Shown here one piece after another: positions 5,580 to 10,280 of a stretch of 10,280 bases of DNA (the stretch's first letter is position 1; each line of letters starts with the position of its first letter). The position numbers and the translations under genes were made by a program. The DNA lies in NCBI RefSeq assembly GCF_031082345.1, contig NZ_JAVHLH010000087.1:1-10280 (forward strand), read 5' to 3'. The notes under the pieces are model-generated. The model ran no database searches. It was not told the origin of the DNA and was given only the letters and a program-made list of their open reading frames with translations. This stretch comes from Brevundimonas sp. Its GTDB lineage: Bacteria > Pseudomonadota > Alphaproteobacteria > Caulobacterales > Caulobacteraceae.

Positions 5580-6878
5580 ATGACGACTCGCGCCAACGCG
5601 CCTGCCTATATGCCGGGCTTCGGCAATCATTTTTCGACCGAGGCCGTCGCCGGCGCCTTGCCCCAGGGCCGGAACTCGCCGCAGCGGGCGCCGATGGGGC
5701 TGTATGCGGAGCAGCTGTCGGGGACGGCGTTCACGGCGCCGCGCAGCGAGAACCGGCGGTCGTGGCTGTACCGGCTGAGGCCGTCGGCGCAGCACCCGGC
5801 CTACAAGCCGTTCCCGCAGGGGCGGGTGCGGTCGGGGCCGTTCCACGAGGCGCCGCCGTCGCCGAACCGGATGCGCTGGGATCCGCTGCCCATGCCGGCC
5901 GAACCGACCGACTGGGTCGAGGGGCTGGTGACCTATGGCGGCGCCGGCGATCCGGAAGCCCTGTCGGGCATCGGCATCCACCTGTATGCGGCCAACCGCT
6001 CGATGGTCGACCGCGTGTTCTACTGCGCGGACGGGGAATTGCTGATCGTCCCGAAGGCGGGACAACAGGCCTTTGTCACGGAAATGGGACGCATTGACGC
6101 CCGCCCCGGCGAAGTGGTGGTCATTCCGCGCGGCGTGCGGTTCAAGGTCGAGTGCGACGGGCCGATCCGCGGTTATGTCTGCGAGAACTACGGCGCGGCC
6201 TTCCGCCTGCCGGACCTCGGGCCGATCGGCGCCAACGGCCTGGCCAATCCGCGCGATTTCGAGACGCCCGTCGCGGCCTTCGAGGACGTCGACCGCCAGA
6301 CCGAATGCGTGCAGAAATTCGGCGGCCGGCTGTACGCCACCACCTTCGACCACTCGCCGCTGGACGTGGTCGGCTGGCACGGCAACTACGCGCCCTGCAA
6401 ATACGACACGGCGAAATTCAACACCATCGGCACGGTCAGCTACGACCACCCGGACCCGTCGATCTTCACGGTCCTGACCTCGCCCAGCGATACGGCCGGC
6501 GTGGCCAACTGCGACTTCGTGATCTTCCCGCCGCGCTGGATGGTGGCCGAGGACACCTTCCGCCCGCCGTGGTTCCACAGGAACGTGATGAGCGAGTTCA
6601 TGGGGCTGGTGACCGGCGAGTACGACGCCAAGGAGGGCGGCTTCGCCCCGGGCGGCGCCTCGCTGCATAACTGCATGAGCGGGCACGGGCCGGATCAGGC
6701 GTCCTACGACAAGGCGGTGGCGGCGGACCTGAAGCCGGTAAAGATCGAGAACACCCTGGCCTTCATGTTCGAGACGCGACTGCCGATCCGCACCACGGAA
6801 TGGGCGCAAACCTCGCCGACCATGCAGCTGGACTATGATGACGTCTGGACCGGGTTCGAGAAGGGACGCGTGACATGA
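5580..6878 (+). CDS. hmgA: Homogentisate 1,2-dioxygenase
   Basis: The 432-residue protein is full length for the family. It opens the ring of homogentisate with O2 to give 4-maleylacetoacetate in cytoplasmic tyrosine/phenylalanine degradation. The N-terminal [13 protein letters not shown] (10-22) is diagnostic. The non-haem Fe(II) ligands are all present with the family spacing: His333 and Glu339 in [12 protein letters not shown], and His369 in MSGHGPD. His290 in YDHPDPS matches the catalytic histidine (His292 in the human enzyme). The start ATG follows AGGGAG at 5564-5569. The last four bases (ATGA) are shared with the start of a lipoprotein gene. The usual pathway neighbours, maleylacetoacetate isomerase and fumarylacetoacetase, are not in the window, nor is an obvious HmgR-type regulator. 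It may be read through from the dehydrogenase genes 76 bp upstream or have its own promoter; none is obvious. Confidence 0.97.
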   Translation: MTTRANAPAYMPGFGNHFSTEAVAGALPQGRNSPQRAPMGLYAEQLSGTAFTAPRSENRRSWLYRLRPSAQHPAYKPFPQGRVRSGPFHEAPPSPNRMRWDPLPMPAEPTDWVEGLVTYGGAGDPEALSGIGIHLYAANRSMVDRVFYCADGELLIVPKAGQQAFVTEMGRIDARPGEVVVIPRGVRFKVECDGPIRGYVCENYGAAFRLPDLGPIGANGLANPRDFETPVAAFEDVDRQTECVQKFGGRLYATTFDHSPLDVVGWHGNYAPCKYDTAKFNTIGTVSYDHPDPSIFTVLTSPSDTAGVANCDFVIFPPRWMVAEDTFRPPWFHRNVMSEFMGLVTGEYDAKEGGFAPGGASLHNCMSGHGPDQASYDKAVAADLKPVKIENTLAFMFETRLPIRTTEWAQTSPTMQLDYDDVWTGFEKGRVT

Positions 6879-7273
6879 AGCGCTTCGTGATGCTGGCGGC
6901 CCTGTTCGCGGCCGCCTGCCAGCCGATGCCGGTCGAGGGCGGCCAGGCCGACCTGGCGCAGACCGCGCCGGCGACCCAGACGGCCGCGACCCAGACACCG
7001 GCCGACGAGGCGGCGGCCTGCGCCGCGCGCGGCGGCAAGATGCTGCCGCAGGGCCGGATGCAGACCCTGCAGTGCCTGGTCTCCTACAGCGACGCCGGAC
7101 AGCGCTGCACGGACGGCGACGACTGCCAGGGCGGCTGCCGGATCGAGGACGTGGCGAACGCCCCCCGCGCGGGCGCGGCCGTGGTCGGCCAGTGCCAGGC
7201 CACGAGCAGCCCGTTCGGCTGCTACACCCCGGTCGAGAACGGCAAGGCCGAAGCCGCGATCTGCGTCGACTGA
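6875..7273 (+). CDS. Cysteine-rich lipoprotein coupled to hmgA
   Basis: A 132-residue predicted lipoprotein. Its short hydrophobic signal ends in FAAAC, with Cys15 lipidated and Gln at +2. A low-complexity Ala/Thr/Gln linker (about 25-46) leads to a compact C-terminal domain with eight cysteines (49, 67, 78, 84, 88, 107, 116, 130), enough for four disulfides. Conserved-looking pieces are [26 protein letters not shown] (70-88), [14 protein letters not shown] and the terminal CVD. I recall similar small Cys-rich proteins of unknown function in Caulobacterales and related proteobacteria, but no named family. The ATG lies inside the hmgA stop (ATGA), so translation is probably coupled. A function for an envelope protein together with a cytosolic dioxygenase is not evident. 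A perfect 14-bp palindrome begins right after its stop. Confidence 0.8.
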   Translation: MKRFVMLAALFAAACQPMPVEGGQADLAQTAPATQTAATQTPADEAAACAARGGKMLPQGRMQTLQCLVSYSDAGQRCTDGDDCQGGCRIEDVANAPRAGAAVVGQCQATSSPFGCYTPVENGKAEAAICVD

Positions 7274-7287
7274 CCGGATGCATCCGG
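7274..7287. repeat. Perfect 14-bp palindrome after the Cys-rich lipoprotein
   Basis: CCGGATGCATCCGG follows the stop codon directly and ends 25 bp before the DUF1295 start. As RNA it would need a tight loop and has no U tract, so it looks more like a double-stranded binding site than a terminator. It could also be chance. Confidence 0.3.
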
Positions 7288-7312
7288 GCGCGAAACCGGG
7301 CGTTCCCGCCTC

Positions 7313-8038
7313 ATGAACCTGGCTGAGATCGCCGCCCTGCTGGGCCTGAACCTTGGCCTGTTGCTGGCGACGATGACCGGCCTGTGGGCGCTGTCGCGGC
7401 CGTGGAAGGGGACCGGCTTTATCGATGCGGTCTGGCCGTTGGCGCTCGCGGCGCCGGCGGCGACGACCTTCCTGCTCGTCGATGGCGATCCGGTCCGGAA
7501 AGGGCTGCTGCTGTGGCTGGTGACCCTCTGGGCCGTGCCGCAGGCGTGGCGTCGGTTGAAGCCGCCGGCGCGGGCGGCGTCCGATGCGCGCTACGCCGCC
7601 GTGGCGGAGGCGCAGGCGGCTCGCCGGGGGTGGAGCCGGGATCGTACGCGACTGTTGCTGTTCTTCCTGCCGCAGGGCGCGCTGGCCTGGCTGGCCTCGA
7701 CGCCGGCGCAGCTGGGGCAGGTCGACTTCCTGCCGGCGGTGGGATGGGTCGGGTGGACCGGCGCCGTCCTCGCCGTGGCCGGCATCGGTCTCGAGGGGCT
7801 GGGGAGCCTGAGGCTGGCGAAGCGCCCGTCCGCCGATCCGTCATCGTTCCGCGGCGCGCGACTGTGGCTGCGACGGCCCGACTATCTGGGCGACCTGGCG
7901 GTCTGGTGGGGTCTGTTCCTGATCGCCGCCGAGACCGGAGCGGGCCGGGCGTCGGTGCTCGGACCGATCTTCCTCACCGTCCTGCTGGCCCGCTGGGCGA
8001 AGACGGAAAACCCCCGCCGCGTGAGCGACGGGGGCTGA
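7313..8038 (+). CDS. DUF1295 (steroid 5-alpha-reductase-like) membrane protein
   Basis: A 241-residue polytopic membrane protein with six or seven hydrophobic segments (about 5-27, 35-57, 62-80, 112-130, 139-163, 190-207, 212-228). The family pattern is recognisable: FIDAVWPLALAAP near the N-terminus (DxxWPLxF in relatives), SDARYAAV in place of the usual EDWRY, FFLPQGALAWLASTP (117-131), and RRPDYLGDLAVWWGLFL (187-203), which corresponds to RHPNYFGExxxWWG. The superfamily includes NAD(P)H-dependent steroid reductases and isoprenylcysteine methyltransferases, but most bacterial DUF1295 proteins have no known substrate. Several normally invariant residues are altered, so activity may differ. 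The ATG at 7313 has no clear ribosome site. The gene lies 39 bp after the lipoprotein and may share its transcript. Its last codons also form a terminator hairpin for the opposite strand. Confidence 0.82.
   Translation: MNLAEIAALLGLNLGLLLATMTGLWALSRPWKGTGFIDAVWPLALAAPAATTFLLVDGDPVRKGLLLWLVTLWAVPQAWRRLKPPARAASDARYAAVAEAQAARRGWSRDRTRLLLFFLPQGALAWLASTPAQLGQVDFLPAVGWVGWTGAVLAVAGIGLEGLGSLRLAKRPSADPSSFRGARLWLRRPDYLGDLAVWWGLFLIAAETGAGRASVLGPIFLTVLLARWAKTENPRRVSDGG
8007..8034 (-). terminator. Intrinsic terminator of the minus-strand lipoprotein, inside the DUF1295 gene
   Basis: CCCCCG (8011-8016) pairs with CGGGGG (8029-8034). After a C/A mismatch, CGC (8018-8020) pairs with GCG (8025-8027) around a four-base loop. 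Read on the minus strand the hairpin is followed by TTTTCC (8010-8005), the layout of an intrinsic terminator. It lies 52 bp beyond the stop of the convergent lipoprotein gene. On the + strand no T tract follows, so it should act mainly on the minus strand. Confidence 0.55.
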
Positions 8039-8052
8039 CCGTTCGAAGGGGT

Positions 8053-8077
8053 CCGCCGGGTTCATGAACCCCGGCGG
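8053..8077. terminator. Second hairpin between the convergent genes
   Basis: CCGCC (8053-8057) plus the perfect palindrome GGGTTCATGAACCC (8058-8071), then a bulged C and GGCGG (8073-8077), form a long stem. There is no T tract on either side. It sits in the 48-bp gap between the two convergent stop codons and probably helps insulate or stabilise both mRNA 3' ends. Confidence 0.4.
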
Positions 8078-8086
8078 TTGACCGTC

Positions 8087-8350
8087 TTACTGACCCGGGT
8101 TCGCATCCGAAGGCGAGGTGTTCGGGGTGTTCTCGGTGGTCATGCCGCCGTCGGCGTTGCCGGCTTCCTGCTCGATCCGGTCGGCTTCCGCGTTGAGGGC
8201 GGTTTCTTGCGCCTCGGTCGGAGCGGCGGCGGCCTGTTCTTCCAGGGCGTCGGCCTGAATCTCGGCGGACTTGTCGGCGGCGCTTTCACCGCAGGCGGCG
8301 ACGCCGGCGAGGGCGAAGGTGGCGGCGGCGGCAATGATCAGTTTACGCAT
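8087..8350 (-). CDS. Small Ala/Glu-rich lipoprotein
   Basis: An 87-residue predicted lipoprotein. The signal peptide MRKLIIAAAATFALAGVAAC ends at lipidated Cys20, with Gly at +2, which fits transport to the outer membrane. The mature 67 residues after Cys20 begin with an acidic, alanine-rich stretch likely to be helical (about 24-62, with ALEEQ and EADRIEQEAG). They end in a flexible Thr/Asn/Ser/Pro tail. I recognise no named family, and the function is unknown. The ribosome site is strong (GGAAGGAAG, 8365-8357). Its upstream region carries an EcfG-like promoter, suggesting induction in the general stress response. It resembles in size and composition, but not in clear sequence repeats, the lipoprotein at 1657-1899. 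The gene ends convergently with the DUF1295 gene. Although glk lies upstream on the same strand, the 85-bp gap and own promoter suggest separate control. Confidence 0.8.
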   Translation of the reverse strand: MRKLIIAAAATFALAGVAACGESAADKSAEIQADALEEQAAAAPTEAQETALNAEADRIEQEAGNADGGMTTENTPNTSPSDANPGQ

Positions 8351-8380
8351 GGGATGCTTCCTTCCAGAGTGGAGCCTCCA

Positions 8381-8406
8381 TAACGCCGCCCCTCACGATG
8401 GGTTCA
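8381..8406 (-). promoter_or_regulatory. EcfG/SigT-like stress promoter
   Basis: On the minus strand, TGAAC (8406-8402) is followed after exactly 16 bp by CGTTA (8385-8381). The alphaproteobacterial general stress sigma factor EcfG (SigT in Caulobacter) recognises GGAAC-N16/17-CGTT, so only the first base of the -35 differs. Transcription would start near 8374, leaving a leader of about 24 nt that contains the ribosome site of the lipoprotein. Placement and spacing are good. Two short boxes can occur by chance, hence moderate confidence. Confidence 0.5.
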
Positions 8407-8435
8407 CGCGTGCGTGATGATTTTTTCGAAACCCG

Positions 8436-9413
8436 TCATCCGGCCTCGGCGAAGGCCACCCGGGCGGCGCCCAGCAGGGCGGCGTGTTTGTGCAGGATCA
8501 CGTGCGTGGGGATGGCCGCCATGTAGTCGGTGAACCGGCCCTTGCGTTCGAACCGCTCGCGGAACGGGCTGGCCTGGAGGAAGGGCAGGATGCGCGGGGC
8601 GATGCCGCCGGCGATATAGACCCCGCCCCGCGCCCCGGTGGTCAGGGCGATGTCCCCGGCCACGGCGCCGAGGATGGCGCAGAAGCGGGCGAGGGTGGCG
8701 CCGCACGGGCTGCGCGGATCGGCCATGGCCTCGGTGGTGATCTGGGCCGGGTCGTCGATCTGGGTCTCGCGGCCGTCGATCTCGGCCAGGGCGCGGTGCA
8801 TGTTGAGCAGGCCGGGCCCGCAGATCAGCCGCTCGATCGAGACCCGGTCGTAGCGGCGGCGAAGGATGCGCAGGATTTCGTCCTCAACCGGATCGCCGGG
8901 CGCGAAACAGGCATGGCCGCCCTCGGACGGCATGGCCATCTCGCGGCCGTGGAAGTCCCGGATCAGGGCCGAGACGCCGAAGCCGGTGCCCGGGCCGAGC
9001 ACCGCGATGGCCGACTCCGGGTCGCCTTCCTCGGGGCCGCCCAGCGAGGCGAGCTGGTCGCGCGGGACCGCGGGCGCGCCCCAGGCCAGGGCCTCGAAAT
9101 CATTGATCAGACGCACGGGACTGAGGCCCAGCGTCGCGAGCTCTTCCTCCGAAACCCGCCACGGCGAATTGGTCAGGTCGATGGCGCCGTCGGTGACCGG
9201 TCCGGCCACGGCGATGACGCCGGAGGTCGGCTTGATTTCGCAGCCGTCGACATAGGCTTTCACCCCGCCGAGGAAGGTCGGGTGGTCGCGGCCCTTGAAG
9301 CTCTGGTGGTGCTCGAGCACCGGCTTGCCGTTGACCATGTGGGCGATGGCGAAGCGGGCGTTGGTGCCGCCGACGTCGCCGACCAGAAGCGTCTTGTCCC
9401 AGGCGAGGGTCAT
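8436..9413 (-). CDS. glk: Glucokinase
   Basis: A 325-residue bacterial Glk-type glucokinase of full length, phosphorylating glucose with ATP to glucose 6-phosphate in the cytoplasm. Visible are the phosphate-1 motif GDVGGTNARF (12-21), Asn104-Asp105 in INDFEALAWG with the catalytic base Asp105, the phosphate-2 loop GPGTGFGVS (140-148), SEGGHACF (163-170) with the sugar-contacting Glu and His, and the adenosine motif AGGIAPRI (268-275). The ATG at 9413 has AGGGA (9424-9420) as ribosome site. It lies 70 bp downstream of edd on the same strand, the order seen in the Entner-Doudoroff operons of Caulobacter and relatives (zwf-pgl-edd-glk). The only interruption is a small palindromic repeat. Together with Edd it feeds glucose into the Entner-Doudoroff route. 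Confidence 0.96.
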   Translation of the reverse strand: MTLAWDKTLLVGDVGGTNARFAIAHMVNGKPVLEHHQSFKGRDHPTFLGGVKAYVDGCEIKPTSGVIAVAGPVTDGAIDLTNSPWRVSEEELATLGLSPVRLINDFEALAWGAPAVPRDQLASLGGPEEGDPESAIAVLGPGTGFGVSALIRDFHGREMAMPSEGGHACFAPGDPVEDEILRILRRRYDRVSIERLICGPGLLNMHRALAEIDGRETQIDDPAQITTEAMADPRSPCGATLARFCAILGAVAGDIALTTGARGGVYIAGGIAPRILPFLQASPFRERFERKGRFTDYMAAIPTHVILHKHAALLGAARVAFAEAG

Positions 9414-9437
9414 ATCGTTTCCCTATCGTTCGCCGCG

Positions 9438-9459
9438 CGTCCCCGCCTGCGCGGGGATG
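9438..9459. repeat. Palindromic GC-rich repeat between edd and glk
   Basis: CCCCGC (9441-9446) pairs with GCGGGG (9451-9456) around CTGC, extended outwards by T/A, G/T and C/G to 9438-9459. The minus-strand reading CGTCATCCCCGCGCAGGCGGGG is the look of a short intergenic repeat very widespread in alphaproteobacterial genomes. No T run follows on the minus strand, so full termination between edd and glk is unlikely. It may set the relative levels of the two genes. Repeat status rests on recall. Confidence 0.55.
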
Positions 9460-9483
9460 ACGGGCTCTCTGCTCGAGGGAGCG

Positions 9484-10280
9484 TCATGCGTCGACCGCCC
9501 GGTCGACGATGTTGGGGTCGGGCGGGCTGTCGCTCCAGGCCGTCGCCACCGGGGGACCGGTAAAGCAGACGGAGGCGCCTTCCTCGGCGGTCGAGACGAC
9601 ATGGCGGAAGGCCCCGAACAGTTCGCGGCCGTAGCCCCAGGCCGAACCGCCGGCGTGCTCCGGCGAGCGCGTCGCGGCGGGGCGGGTCGAGAGGTCGACA
9701 CCGACGGTGGACAGGACGCCGGCCTCGGGGTCGAGGCGGATGAGGTCGCCGTCGCGGATCCGGCCCAGCATGCCGCCGGCGAGGGCCTCGGGCGAGACGT
9801 GGATGGCGGCGGGCGTCTTGCCCGAGGCGCCGGACATGCGGCCGTCGGTGACGAAGGCGACCTTGAAGCCCTTGTCCTGAAGCACGCCGAGGGCGGGCGA
9901 CAGGCTGTGCAGTTCGGGCATGCCGTTGGCCTTCGGGCCCTGGAAGCGCAGGATCACGACCACGTCGCGGTCGAGCTGGCCGTCCTTGAAGGCCTGCAGG
10001 GCCTCCTCCTGGGTCTCGAACACGGCGGCGGGGGCTTCGACGACGCGGTTCTCCGGCTTGACGGCGGAGACCTTGATGACGGCGCGGCCGAGGTCGCCCT
10101 GGACGAGACGCAGGCCGCCTTCGCGGTCGAAAGGATCGGAGGCGGGACGGAGTATGTCCGTGTCCAGACTTTCGGCGACGCCGTCGCGCCAGACCAGTTC
10201 GCCGTCGACCAGCGACGGCTCCTGGAAATAGTGATGGATGCCGGGGCCCATGATGGTCCGGACGTCGGAATGGATATTCC
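9484..10280 (-). CDS. edd: 6-phosphogluconate dehydratase, C-terminal part (runs off the window)
   Basis: The open frame continues past the right edge, so about 264 C-terminal residues of a roughly 600-residue enzyme are present. The ATG at 10251 is internal: the frame upstream reads NIHSDVRTI, which is Edd-like. The enzyme dehydrates 6-phosphogluconate to KDPG in the Entner-Doudoroff pathway. It belongs to the IlvD/Edd family of Fe-S dehydratases. Signatures seen are [38 protein letters not shown], and the family motif [12 protein letters not shown] with its active-site serine. The IHVSPEA stretch follows. The Edd-specific [11 protein letters not shown] near the end separates it from IlvD. 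The cluster-binding cysteines lie in the missing N-terminal part. The tail after CFTG is some 20 residues longer than in E. coli Edd as I recall it (ending GATCITF) and is polar and Pro/Asp-rich. glk follows in the same direction. Confidence 0.96.
   Translation of the reverse strand, partial: NIHSDVRTIMGPGIHHYFQEPSLVDGELVWRDGVAESLDTDILRPASDPFDREGGLRLVQGDLGRAVIKVSAVKPENRVVEAPAAVFETQEEALQAFKDGQLDRDVVVILRFQGPKANGMPELHSLSPALGVLQDKGFKVAFVTDGRMSGASGKTPAAIHVSPEALAGGMLGRIRDGDLIRLDPEAGVLSTVGVDLSTRPAATRSPEHAGGSAWGYGRELFGAFRHVVSTAEEGASVCFTGPPVATAWSDSPPDPNIVDRAVDA

Noticed and set aside
3149..5596. An 815-residue open frame on the minus strand opposite both acyl-CoA dehydrogenase genes
   Set aside because: Its translation is rich in Arg, His, Pro and Gln without recognisable motifs. 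It mirrors the codon bias of two clearly real genes in GC-rich DNA, where long antisense frames are expected.
5550..7283. A 577-residue minus-strand open frame opposite hmgA and the lipoprotein
   Set aside because: The product is Arg/Pro/Ser-rich low complexity with no domain, and the plus strand holds hmgA with all iron ligands present.
8404..8426. TCACGCGTGCGTGA followed by TGATTTTTT as a plus-strand terminator
   Set aside because: The T6 run is eye-catching, but no plus-strand gene ends here: both neighbours are on the minus strand. The stem leaves a two- or four-base loop with few pairs, so it is probably an AT-rich part of the intergenic region upstream of the lipoprotein promoter.
8484..9563. 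359-residue plus-strand open frame opposite glk
   Set aside because: It runs opposite a complete glucokinase with all motifs, and its translation is low-complexity Gly/Arg/Ala/Asp with no domain.

Overview
The window is about 10.3 kb of very GC-rich, gene-dense DNA that reads as alphaproteobacterial chromosome, most likely Caulobacterales (Brevundimonas or Caulobacter type). The pointers are an edd-glk Entner-Doudoroff pair, a homogentisate dioxygenase, an unusual acyl-CoA dehydrogenase pair, short intergenic GC-rich palindromes of the kind scattered through these genomes, and an EcfG-like promoter. The genus is inferred from gene content and base composition, not from a marker gene. I see no tRNA, rRNA, CRISPR array, transposase or phage gene.

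Left part (1-1961, + strand): a CPBP-family membrane protease and a TetR-family repressor form a tight two-gene operon (TTGA stop/start overlap). It lies behind a -35-like element and a 20-bp near-perfect palindrome, the natural candidate for the repressor's own operator. Next is a small Ala/Glu-rich lipoprotein whose mature part is built from four tandem 11-residue repeats. A strong intrinsic terminator closes the region.

Middle (1961-3080): a minus-strand alpha/beta hydrolase of the AFMID-like (kynurenine formamidase-like) type is divergent from a free-standing Lrp/AsnC ligand-binding (RAM) domain protein on the + strand. A tandem-hairpin REP-like repeat follows.

Central + strand block (3197-8038): two adjacent acyl-CoA dehydrogenase genes have complementary losses of key motifs, so they probably form one heteromeric enzyme. 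Then comes hmgA with every iron ligand and the catalytic His present. A cysteine-rich lipoprotein is coupled to it by an ATGA overlap, and a DUF1295 membrane protein follows.

Right part (8007-10280, - strand): a small lipoprotein has an EcfG/SigT-like promoter, and its probable terminator lies inside the last codons of the convergent DUF1295 gene. Upstream on the same strand are glk (complete) and edd (3' part only, running off the right edge), separated by a GC-rich palindromic repeat. Their products handle the entry of glucose and 6-phosphogluconate into the Entner-Doudoroff pathway.

Most genes are recognisable metabolic or envelope genes. I do not see a large unknown system. The less ordinary items are the TetR/CPBP operator, the undecapeptide-repeat lipoprotein, the split-function dehydrogenase pair, the hmgA-coupled Cys-rich lipoprotein, and the stress-type promoter with an in-gene terminator around the right-hand lipoprotein.
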